Below are positions 1 through 11,128 of a stretch of 64,000 nucleotides of DNA, in pieces. Position 1 is the first letter of the stretch; each line of letters begins with the position of its first letter. The translations under genes and the position numbers were made by a program. The notes under the pieces were generated by a model. It worked only from the letters and a program-made list of their open reading frames with translations. It was not told the DNA's origin and searched no databases. This DNA is from Tretioscincus oriximinensis (taxonomy: Eukaryota; Chordata; Lepidosauria; Squamata; Gymnophthalmidae): assembly GCA_022410635.1 (NCBI GenBank), contig JAJVDF010000464.1:834059-898058 (forward strand), read 5' to 3'.

Positions 1-3000
1 TGATGAGGCTGACAGCAAGAGCAANGCTTACAGGGCCTTGGAAAGACCCTTGGAGTATGCCATAGCTGCTTCTCTGCAGGAGGCAGGGTTTCGCGCCTGA
101 TATAAGGCAGAGCGCGCCTCCTTTGCTGAGTGCAGAGGAAAGACACTTGGGTGTTAGACTGGGGATCAGAGCTTTTGTGCAGCTCTGTTCTGCCTGTCTC
201 ACCAGGAAGTGTGAGTGCATGTGCACCCCACCACCCACCACCCTGGTTTTGGGCTGTTAGAATATGGCAATCCTATGTTTATTGTATTTCCTGAATGTTT
301 CTATTGACTGCTTCACAGATGCACATTTTGAAAAGAAGGGTACTTCAGGATTATCAGAAAAGTCAGTAATTCTGTAAATCTGATTATCACCAAGTAAGTT
401 CTGTAGCTAAATGTAAAAATTTAGTTTGATTTTTCTTTGTGGCCAAAAAGAAAAAAGTGCTGTTGCTCCTAGGATTTGGAGTTGGGAATTCAATCTAATT
501 TTTTTAAAAAGTTCATTTCACTGTCAGAATTAGAAACGCAACGCAAGAAGCACTTGACTCCGCAAGCAACTGCCAGAGGGAAACAGAACAAGCCATCCAT
601 TCAGTGGACAGCTTGTTCCGTCACAGTCTACTAGTAATGGTCAGTTACAGGGCAGATGCTACCTTTCAGATGCCTGCCTACTTGGTGATTTGTCAGTTCT
701 ACAAGAGAGCATTGAAGATTTTCTGGTAAAATGTCATTCAAAACCGTCTCACTTAAAAAAAAACAACTTCTAAGTATTTGCACTCATGAAATTTGCAACA
801 TCTGCAGTACTTTGAAGATTCAACAGAAATTTTCATGGAACAGTTGTAGGAAATTTACATTCCATCAAAAGAGAGCCCTAAAGAGTTGTGATTCAAGTAT
901 GTGAAGTAAACAGACCTCTATACTTCTGATCCTATACTGTAGCACAACATAAAAGATACACTTAGGCTTTTGTAGAATTTTGCCTCTGGTGAGTTACATA
1001 GGACATATGCAATTTACTCCTGCGCAATGACTTTATTATTTTCTTACATCTTTTCAACTTGTACTTTCATGTCATACTTCAGGAAATTTACTGCTGAAAT
1101 TATAATAAAAGGCTTGTCTGAGACTTCAACATTCTGAGGAGTAACAACAAATGACAGGGCTCAGAACTTTGGCAGCCTCCAGAAGCCAATGTCAGGGACT
1201 AGAACTTTAGCNATCTTCAGGTACCAGAGTCCTGGGTTGGCAACTGGGTAAAAGGCAGAAAGCAAGAGGGTAGTAATAAATAAANAATTCTCTGGGTGGA
1301 AAGGTGCAAGAAGTGGAATACCTCAGCGTTCAGTATTAGAGTCAATATTCATGTATCTATGCCCTTCCTCCTCCAGCACTAGCAAGTAAAAAGTTGATAT
1401 GATGAGCTTTCATGGGCATGTCCATTTCTTCATATTCAAATTATTTGCATTGGAACTGAAGGGACATGTCCAGGAAAGCATTTTTTTTCTTTTTAATGCC
1501 TAAGGTGCATCAAACCTTGTTAGAAATTGTGATTTAGACTAGTGCTGTTTCTTTAAATTTAGATTAATACTACTTCTTTAATAGCTGCAATTATAATTAC
1601 AGCTAGCTGTAAACCATAGTAGAAAGGTAATTAATAGTTGCAAATACAATTAGGGATACCTTTAAACTAATAGAGATATCCATCCATCAGAAATAAACAA
1701 ATATATTCTATACTGTGCCAATAAAATTCTCTAAATGCATGATCAAACTTCTACGCTCTTATAAATTGCTAGATATCTGGGGAGGGGAATAAATGAATTG
1801 GTTCTAAAATATCTATCAAGGCAAGATTCAATGGACCATCAGTGGAATAAAGCAACAATAAAAGCTCTATGCAAAGAGGACTACACATTATTGAAAAGCT
1901 AAGAGGCCTCAGAACTTTTCTGTTTATATTTCAGAGGAAACAGGCAGAAAACTATGAAGTTCCATAAACTGTGTATCACATTTGGCATGCAAACTGAAAG
2001 TATTTTCTCATTGTTTCTGGACCTGGTTCAAGGAGAGCATTTTATACTGTTGGGCTAATGCCAGTAGTTCATGGTCCCAACAATATTTTTGCAGATTGAA
2101 ATGAAAGGCTGTATGGATCAGGGAACTAGGTTGTGGGTTTCTTAAATAGCATCTGAACAAGGTGAGATGAACTCTGAAGGTAGTAGGAAACTACCTCAGT
2201 TCTCAAAAAAGATGCACAGGTGCCAAGACGACACCTTTCCCATATTCAGCTTTGTTAGTTTTTATTATAGATGCTGCTATGGCCAATTTTTACATATGCT
2301 ACAAAATGCCAGGTTGNCTATGCATATTCAAGGTTATGTGATGAAGAATTGGACTGTAACATTAAGTGATAAAGTATATTTGAAACATTCAGAATTGTAC
2401 TCATGATCTTTTATCAAATACAGTTTGATAGCACACTAACGCTCACTCTGCCTAGGTCAACTAAATGAAGTGCCTTTTCAAAATTAATTCTGAATGCCTT
2501 GCAACCTTGTCAATAGATTTCCTATTCCAATTTCATATCTCTACCCATATGGCAACCTTGCCCTTAAAAATGTTTGTAGCAGGAGTAACAAGTTGGTCCC
2601 CATGAGCGCAGAGGAGGGGCATTAGAATTATGCAAACTGTACAACATGCTACCAAAAACACAAAATTAATATTAATTTTCCAACCAAAAACTTGTTTAAT
2701 TACACTACTCAATAACCTATCTATATTTGTTAATTCTGCTACCAAAAGCAATAATCACACTCTTCTCATATATAATCACTGTGTAAAAGAGCTGAATGTT
2801 TTTCTCTGAGTTGAGGGAGGAGAAAAACCAGGAATCCAAGTTTTGTACTATGACACAGATGCAAAATTGAAAGAAAAAAAATATTTTTTAAAAAATTAAC
2901 AGCTGACTGCAATATTCCTTTTGAAGTACTCCATAAGCTTACCAACAGATGTCTGAGACTAATTTGGGTATATCAGCATATAAAAGAGTTGGAATATTCA

Positions 3001-3744
3001 GAACAAAAGGGACTTTTTATTGTTGTATTTGATTACAATAATATTAATCATGATATTTGATTACAAAGATATTAGTTAATCATTATTAATTACCCTCTAA
3101 ATTTGATAAAGGATAATAAATAAAAAGGTGCTGCAGCTACATTCTTTTTGTGAATTTGTAAAAAAGATAAACTCAATAAACACAAAACAGTTTGTTTTGG
3201 AAAAAACCACAACACAGTTATTCAAAGCACAATAGCAATTCTAGTCTTTGCTAACTAGGGGAATTAATGCCAGAATATGGCACATTATCACTATGGAAGT
3301 GTTTTTAATGAAAATAATAATTTCCATCACAGGAGACAGGAAAATAGGAACAGGCCTTTCAAATTTGTACTACACACGTGACTCAAAAAGTATTCTGAGC
3401 GGGCATCCTGGCTATCAGGCATAAACTTTCAAGGGAACAAGGAAAGCAATGCTGAGTTTATCAAAACAGTCTTGGATCGTAACAATAAAATGATACACAT
3501 TCTCTGCAAGCCAACAATTTGGCAAGAAAGCAAAGACTTTAACTTTCGATTAAGAGAGTTCCCTGTTCTTGTTAGAGAAGGCAGTAAACAATATGAGAAC
3601 ATTATTATTACTTCATTTCTTTTTTTCTTATCAGCACAACTGTGCCACTCCCTAAAGCACAGGCTAGATAGCGAGGGTGGTGAGTAAAATTAGTAATGAA
3701 TAAAAAGAGGTTGGATTTGGTATTAAGATACTTTATATATCTTA
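1..3744. other. No gene seen; inferred MYO9A intron 1
   Basis: AT-rich noncoding sequence with stops in all frames. The first 240 bases are more GC-rich and include a TATA-like GATATAAGG stretch near position 100, but I cannot assign them. Placing the stretch in MYO9A intron 1 rests only on the promoter at 23 kb and on human gene order; no exon is visible. Confidence 0.4.
1385..1480. repeat. Fragment of hairpin-type dispersed repeat
   Basis: The segment has GAGCTTTCATGGGCATGTCC followed by a TTCTTCAT motif and a later GGACATGTCC, the same arrangement as the better preserved inverted repeat at 10483-10646. Short and decayed. Confidence 0.35.
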
Positions 3745-3941
3745 CTCTTGCTATAAAGATATTTCTATTTTCTTTTTCTCCCAAGGCACACCGGTAAATG
3801 TTGTTTTCAAGAGAAAAAGCACAGGATTAAACTCCATATATATATATGTATGGAGTTCAATTCTGTGCTTTTCTCTTGAAAACAACATTTACCTGTGTAT
3901 CTTTGGAGAAACAGAAAATAGAAATATCATTATAGCAAGAG
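3745..3941. repeat. Long inverted repeat (foldback, MITE-like)
   Basis: The left arm (3745-3838) and the right arm (3849-3941) are about 90% complementary over roughly 93 bases, separated by a 10-base TA-rich loop. Both ends read CTCTTGCTATAA inward. This is typical of a foldback miniature transposon. I could not identify a convincing target duplication or superfamily. Confidence 0.75.
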
Positions 3942-5394
3942 TTTGCCTCAAACCAATCTCATGAAGAAAAGGTCACAGATCTTCCTTTTGTAAGTCAATA
4001 CGAAAGCAGAAGTTTAATCATAGCAAGCAGCTTACGCATATTTTATAAAATATAAAAGAGGAAATGAGGACAGACTGCAGGTCTACTGGAAATAGAAAAT
4101 AAACTTGTAACAAAGAGGCAAAAGAGAAATCTGCATCTGAAAGTTTGCTTGACTGTAATTGTACCACTGTTCTGAAAAGGTAATCCCTTAGTTGTATGTC
4201 TTCTTCATGAATTTGAANGAAAATTCACAGTAAGGATCCATTTCTCTTTCTCAACTACAGGAGCCAAAATCAAGCAGATACTCAAAACAGAATGTCCACA
4301 TCTTGAACAATTTTCTGTAGTCTGTGACTCTCCTTTAGAAATCTAGAATAAGTTTCCCTATGATGGATCAAAACACCCAGGAGCAGTGCGAGGTCAATAA
4401 TGAGTTTGTCTTTTTAAAATATTGGAGTCACTATTAATCTGTTCCATTCTACTAGAATCTTGTTTAAAGAAAGTATTTTTTNAAAAACAAAGCTGCAAGA
4501 ATGGGACTCAAAAGTCAAAATTACATGTAATAAATTGTATTGGAATATTATTCTAGTGAAATGTTTCATCAGATTTAATCTTCTGAACCAGTACGCCTGT
4601 GCAGTCAGGAGTACCTTGGTAACTCACAACTATGATTAACCACTACAATGGTTAATCACAACAATCAGATTCAAGCAACAGATAAATGTCTTGTATGGAA
4701 AAGATGGCTTTGAAACCATCCCCCTAGGGAGTGGCAGTGATACATGGAATTTGGACAGAAGCAGAAGAATTTTGGAATTTTCCTTAAGTGAGATCATTAC
4801 TAAATTATTCCACAACTCTAACCAAAATCAGAATCTCCATCAATGAAAATTCTGCTTTATTATACCCACCATACAGAAACCACATTAGCTGTATCTATCT
4901 GCAATATTTTTATAAATTAATATCACTATTTAGACTTCTAGGTCTATTCAATTTAAATATACAAAAGATGAGAAAGGAAGTGGTAAAAAAATCCATCATT
5001 CAAAAATATACATCAAGAACACATGTAATCTTTTTGCAATCTACTTTTTTCCACACCAGTATATCTAACATTATATCCCAGCAGGAAAATCCTCTCAGTT
5101 TAATACATTTTTTCAAATTTTGCAACCATTTAGAAATCCTGACTTCTTCCTTAAAAAATCTCTACACCTGAAGACATATATTCCCCGTTAGGATCATGTT
5201 ACAGGCCGCAACTACCCAAAAAAAAGTATGGGTTGAGGATTCCATTTCCTCAGGACAAGAACGACAGCAACAAAATTCCCACCACATCTTTTGAGCATTC
5301 TGATGAACAATTTTCTGCATCGAAAGACAGGAAAATATTGAGAATATTTATATATTAAGACAAAAAGAAAAAAAGAAAAAAAGAGGACTGTGTT
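3942..5394. other. No feature recognised
   Basis: AT-rich noncoding sequence. The 127-residue open frame at 4788-5171 has low-complexity composition and resembles no family I know. A-rich runs occur near 5360. Confidence 0.5.
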
Positions 5395-5655
5395 TTTTTT
5401 AGCCTGCGTTTCTATTGCAAAAGCGGCTTACAAATTTATTTTTCACTCAAAGGCTCACATTCTATCTTCCCCATCAGGCTNTGGTGGTTCCCATTTATCT
5501 AGTTGCAGTCAATTGCAATTTCTTGAAATTCTTGCTTTTGAGTAGTTGGGTTGGCTAGAGCTACAGGATAGTAGAAGGTGCTCACCCCTCCCTACGTCCA
5601 ATACAGGGCTCCTTAGCCCTTAGACCGTCTCCTTAGCGACTGAGCCATTCATGAT
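5395..5655 (-). mobile_element. tRNA-derived SINE (family A), minus strand
   Basis: Read on the minus strand, it has a tRNA-like head (TGGCTCAGTCGCTAAGGAG near 5646), a middle part with CAACCCAACTACTCAAAAGC, and a 3' part with a CTTTGAGTG and AAGCCGC motif. The same body recurs at about 10 places in the window. Diverged, with one n. Confidence 0.65.
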
Positions 5656-7904
5656 AGCTGACATGATAGATGCAACAATTAGTAAAACACATAGGAAACA
5701 AAATAACTGTTAGTTTCCATAAAGGTATTCCTGTAAGGCATCTTATCCTAACTAATGAGTAACAAAACTTATGTCAATACTATCTTCTCAGCAAGTTTTG
5801 TACTGCTATATAGACTTCTTCAGAATAGTCAGGTGTTTTTTATTCAGAGTGGGTTGAATTAAATTGTAAACAAATACGATCCCAAACAAAAGAGGCCCCA
5901 AACCAGAAACTAAGACAACCAGATCCCAAACTGAACAAAAATGAAAGAGTACCAAACCCAGCTATCACTGAATAATTAAAGAATTACAAATTGAAAGTTT
6001 CTAAGAATAAAAACAATTTCAAGTCAAAAAGATTTCCAATGATCTGCTGAAATTGCATAAAAACATCTCCATAGTGATTCCAATATAAATCAAGATGTTC
6101 CAATGGAAGTCCATAGGAGATGTGATCTGACCAAGGNAAAATAGAGAAGAATAATTCTTTACCTGATCTAGAATCCATGCTCCTTTTCATACATCCCACA
6201 ATTGTGTTTGCCTTTTTATAGCTGCTTCACATGTGCTGCTGCTCAGCTAGATTCCTTGAAATCAATTTCCACCTTTGCATCTGAATTTCCTAACAATTTT
6301 TGGGAATTTTTGGACATTATTCCTACAACTTGGCTGCAATTGTTTGAAATGTTCAAGGTGATATAATTAATGCCAAGTCTTAAGTCTGAATCCTGAGACC
6401 TTGTTTCCAACACTGATTAACTATCAGTCAATATTAAATAAAGTTAGAATCTACATTTAAATATGTAAGGAGTTAAATATTGGCTGCTTCCTGAATGCAA
6501 TTAAGATAGAAAATGCATCAAAATGCCACACACTTATTTTACATATTTGCCCAATACCTATCTGACTTTTCATATTACCCAACATTACAGACTCAGATTA
6601 AAAGGGGAAATGCAGTAAAAATTAAAAAAGGAAATAAAAATAACTAATAAAAATAAAAAAATTGTAAAACATTAAGAAGGAAAAAAATGTAAAATAAAAG
6701 ACTTCACTTGTGACTTCTTTCGAGTTGAAAAGCATAGAAATTGTTTAATTTTTTTGTCCTCTTCATTAATTATGAGTTCATTTTAACAATTAAAATTATA
6801 TCTTCATTTTGGTCACTCTATGTAGATACACGATTAATAGGCCTAATTCCAGAATTCAGCATTTGTCATGCTCAATTTCATGTTTGTTTCAGCATTTTCA
6901 GATTTGAGAAGAATTTCTTCCTAGTGTTAGAAAAGATCCTTTTTTGCCAAGATTTTGTCTCCAACATAGGTAAGCTTTGGGGGCTCCTCACTCTGGGATG
7001 AGAATTCAGCCTACTGCCAATAACTGAATATCTCTAACCTTATTTCAAGTAATTTAATTTTGGCACTTTTCTGTTTATTTGGTATATTACTGAAATTGAA
7101 ATTCATTACATCTTATTTTCAAAGTAATTTGATAAATTTCTGTCTTTTTTAAAAAAAAGATTGTTTCAAGTTACACTTACAACTTGTGCAAATGTATTAT
7201 TCTCTCCATAAGAGTGGTTGTAAATAGATTCTTGACATGCAAGAAAACGGATGCAGAGGTGGTATGTGTAAAACTTGAGTTATACCCCATCTTTCTTTTT
7301 TGTCTGTGATAGTTTTCACTTATNTGTATTGGGATCACCTTCAGCTTTTCCATGAAAGAACACTACCATACACAAGGCCATTTAGCTAGAGAAACAGTCT
7401 AAAATTGGCAGTAATATCGTGGGTGCGGCTCTGAAAGGGCCTGTTTCTGGCGATGTATGTTGGCCTGAGTTAGGGCTAATTATAGACACAGAGAAAGAGG
7501 AGGACGGGGTCAATTAGACCATCCAGCAGTGTGTTTCCTTTAAATTACTAGCTGGAGTGAATACAGAAATATAGCAAAGCACCGACAAACTATTGCAGTT
7601 TACTGTCCGTGAGCAACATTTAAATGACATTTATTTTCAGATGAAATAGAATACTCTAAATGTGTAGCTCTATTTTTCAGTAAATTACAGTCTTTTTCAA
7701 TTCCTATTTTACTTCCTTTGCACAATCTATTTTTAGACTGGGCCAAAACCAAAACATCAGAACATACTGGAGAAGATTCATTGTAAACTATAGTTGTTTT
7801 AAGAAACACAATGTAATGGACCGCACCTGAACAATTGGGACCTAAGCGTTGCTTTACAACTGACAACAATCCTTACCTCTAGCAGACAGGTTTATGACAG
7901 TTGT
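5656..7904. other. No feature recognised
   Basis: AT-rich sequence without recognisable coding, RNA or repeat features. Open frames here are short and do not resemble known proteins. Confidence 0.5.
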
Positions 7905-8110
7905 AGTCAGCACATTCCATCTAATCCAGCATCTTGCCTTACACAGCAATAGATTCTGGACATTCACAAGAAGAAAACAAAGGGAATAATATCACCCTGT
8001 TTTGAAATGACCTTTAGAGTCATCCTGTTTGTCTCTCCAACTTGGAAGCTTTATCTAAGCATCCATTCTGGCAGCTATTGACTTCCATGGATTTATTTAA
8101 GCTTCTTGTA
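7905..8110 (-). mobile_element. Decayed CR1-like LINE 3' fragment
   Basis: It follows the same order of motifs as the better preserved copy just downstream (a 'ATCTAATCCAGCATCTTGCC' segment, then 'GTCTCTCCAACTTGGAAGC') and resembles the fragment at 50707-50915. Minus strand, strongly diverged. Confidence 0.4.
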
Positions 8111-8204
8111 CTAACTAGCAAATTATTTGAGTGAAATAATATTTCCCTTCTGTAGTCTTTACTCTCCTGTCCAGTAGTTTCCTAGATCTCTCTGGTTCTA
8201 GTAT

Positions 8205-9765
8205 TAAGAACGTAAGAACATAAGAAGAGCCGTACTGGATTGGGCTAAAACCCATCTAGTCCAGTATTTTGTGTCACACAGAGGCCCACCAGATGCACCT
8301 GGGCAGTCCGAACAGAGGAAAGCAAAATATGCACCTGTTCATGACTCCCTGCAAATGGTATTTCAGGAGTNCTGCCTGTTGCTCCATCCCNGAGGCAACA
8401 ACCAGACATCCATCCTAGTACCCATTTATACCCTTGCTGTCCATAAACCTCTCTAGTCCTGTATTGAAGCGATCCATGCTGTTAGCTACCACACCTCTTC
8501 AGAAAGTAAATTCCACCGGCCAATTAACCTGTGGGTGAAAAAATACTTTCCTATGTCTGTTCTCACTTTTCTACTCATCAGTTTTAAGGCGTGCCCTCTG
8601 GTTCTAGTGTAGTGTGATAGAGAAAACATTTTTCTCTATTCACCCTATCCATCCCATGCATGTTTTTGTACACTTCAATCAGATCACCTCTCAAATGTCA
8701 TCTTTTGAGGCTGAAGAGGCCCAGACGCAGCCTGACTTCAGAGTATACAACAGATTATGTCCTTATCCACTTTTGCTATATTTTGCATGATTTTATAAAC
8801 TTAAATTTCTTAAATACTTGTTTTTAAGGCTAAAGAAACTTAAGACATTTCAGTTTGATTTAAAGAAAGCGTTCCAGCTTCTGGTTATCCCTTTCTGTCC
8901 TTTGTTCAGTTTCACAACATCCTTTCTGTTGTGGACAGAATTGTACACAGGTTCAAAACATGGCCACACCATACGTTTATAAAGAAGTACAATGATACTT
9001 GTCAATTTATTTTCTATACAAATTATCCCTTTTTTTCTCAATTTTAGTGCCCTGTACATCTTCATTGAATTTTCAATATAAATTTTGTATTCACAAGCTT
9101 ATGAAGGCCAAGTGTAGCAATGATTGGTAGAAGTCTAGGTACTTCCTGTAGAATAAAGTCAGACAGGAGTCTGCTAAATGCCAGATAGCAGGAAGTCAAG
9201 AGTGGGTGGAAGTTATGCTTCTTCTGCTTGAGAATCCTCAGCAATTGATGGGCCACTGGACCAATTCAGCAGTGTCTTTTATGTTCTTAGAATCCTTTTC
9301 CTACTCTGACACAGAAATCTCAGAGGCCATCAATTTACAGGTGTAATAAGAGCTCTTTACTCTAATCTGCATGACTTTTCACTTGCTAGATTGAGGAACA
9401 TTTATTGGGGATGCTTTCAGGATCCCACTTTTATTTCTATACACACTGAAAATTGNCTATTATTATTCTGTTTCCTGTCAACAATCAACAAGGTAACACC
9501 CATCTACTTATTCTATGCCTGATGAATTTAGTTGAGAACTCTTGATGGGGAACTCTGTCAACAGCTTTCTCTAAATCTAGACAGACAATGTCAGCTTGAT
9601 CTTCAATTTCAGCTTGGTCATATTTAACCATGTGCTAGATATGCTCGAAACAGTCTAATAAGGAATTATTTACCTTTGCAGAAGTTATTCTAATTTTCTT
9701 TCAGCAATACATACTCCTCTTTATGACTACTAATAGCTTGATTATCCTAGCCTAAAATGTGTCTT
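8205..9765 (-). mobile_element. CR1-clade LINE, 3' half including reverse transcriptase remnant
   Basis: On the minus strand, starting near 9765, the translation shows a degraded reverse-transcriptase block (DIVCLDLEKAVDRVPHQ, matching the family's D-F-x-K-A-F-D-x-V-P-H motif), then LYKRMVWPCFEPVYNSVH at about 8970, then the C-terminal block (HLRGDLIEVYKNMHGMDRVN) near 8670. It ends in the family's 3' sequence with TTCTTATG-type octamers at about 8225-8205. The 8-bp repeats at the 3' end and the order of motifs fit CR1/L3-type LINEs. Stops and frameshifts make it inactive. The middle (about 9070-9450) is poorly conserved. Confidence 0.7.
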
Positions 9766-10482
9766 TCTCAAAAATTCACTTTTCCAACAATTACAAAAAA
9801 ACACAATTATTACAAAAACACACAAAACCTGAAATACAGATCAGCACTAGGCAGTAACAGAAAGANTTCTGCTGTTCAAATGATGCTTCATATCCAATGA
9901 ATAGTTTTCCAAGAGTAATAGGACAGCATTCTTCCATGGTTATGTCATTCAGTATTTAACACACAAAGATCTATGGAATGAATCCAACAACATACATCAA
10001 CTATGATACTGAAAAAAACAGCCTAAAACACATATGCAGAATACAATTTTAGGGCTATCGTCAATGTTGAATCCCAAACTTTAATATGTGGCAATTATAC
10101 TAAAACCACAGTCGACAATTACCTTGAAAATGTATTGTCTGGCACTGGCAATTAATTTGTCTATCAAACTAAATCTGTACGTATATTTTTTCTTATATTT
10201 TATCTAATGGCAAACTAGTTGTATCAGAGAAATGTATCAGTTTCTTCAATGCAACATTCTCTTTCCATGAGCACATAGTTTAAAATAATTCATTTTGGAA
10301 AGAGTTAGACTGCAGAATTTTTTTACTGAAAACTAGCAAGCATGTTTTCAAGAAACTAGTATCTTGCTCATGCATATTTCAAGAATAATGCATTTCAGTG
10401 ACCAAAGTACAACTCCCTGTTTTTCAGTATCAGCACACAGCATTATAAAGCAAATAACATTTAAGAAGAAACTATCTTTTTA
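9766..10482. other. No feature recognised
   Basis: AT-rich noncoding sequence with nothing recognisable. Confidence 0.5.
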
Positions 10483-10646
10483 AAGTCCAGCAAAGGAGCT
10501 AGCAGCACTTTGAGACTAACTTGAGAAAAGTGGGTGGCATAAGCTTTCATAGACACGTCTACTTCTTCAGATGCTCTACGAAAGCTTCTGCCACCCACTT
10601 TTCTCAAGTTAGTCTCAAAATGCTGCTAGCTCCTTTGCTGGACTTT
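10483..10646. repeat. Inverted repeat of a reptile DNA-transposon-like family
   Basis: Arms of about 68 bases (10483-10550 and 10579-10646) are nearly perfectly complementary, both beginning AAAGTCCAGCAAAGGAGCTA. The spacer carries the CATCTGAAGAAGT-like motif (on the complement). Right after it comes ACTAGACTAACACGGCTA, a motif that follows this family in many reptile genomes. Related, less complete copies lie at 25085-25375 and 27490-27640. Confidence 0.7.
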
Positions 10647-10839
10647 CTACTAGACTAACACGGCTATTTCTCTGAAAATATCTTTTTNAAAAAACCATAA
10701 ATCAGTGCACACAATAATCAGAACTCATGAATTTTTAAACAAATTATCAAATTAATTTTTGATAATTTTGAACAAGAGAGAGGATACTATTGTAGCAGAT
10801 ATCGCAAAAGGTCTAAATATGCAGTTTCCCCACTCCATC

Positions 10840-11128
10840 GATCCTTGGTTTGCAGGCTGGCCTTTCACCTGAGAGATTAGGTTTCAAGGCCCTATGTCAG
10901 ATGTGGTGAGCATCTTCTGCTAGCCTGCAGCTCTAACCAACCCAGCTATTTGAAAGCAAGAACTGCAAGAAATTGCAACAGACTGCAATTAAGATGAATG
11001 GGAACCACCACAATGTGATGTGGAAGATAGAATGCAAGCCTTCGGGGAAAAAATAACCCTCTAAGGTGCTTTGAGTCCCTTCGGGTGAGAAAAGCGAGAT
11101 ATAAAAAACCAGTTCTTTAAAAAAAGGA
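10840..11128 (+). mobile_element. tRNA-derived SINE (family A)
   Basis: Plus-strand copy: GGTTTCAAGGCCC (B-box-like) near 10880, CAACCCAGCTATTTGAAAGC near 10938, GAAGATAGAATG near 11022, and the tail TTTGAGTCCCTTCGGGTGAG followed by CGAGATATAAAAAACCAGTT. Its A-box region is decayed. Confidence 0.7.
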
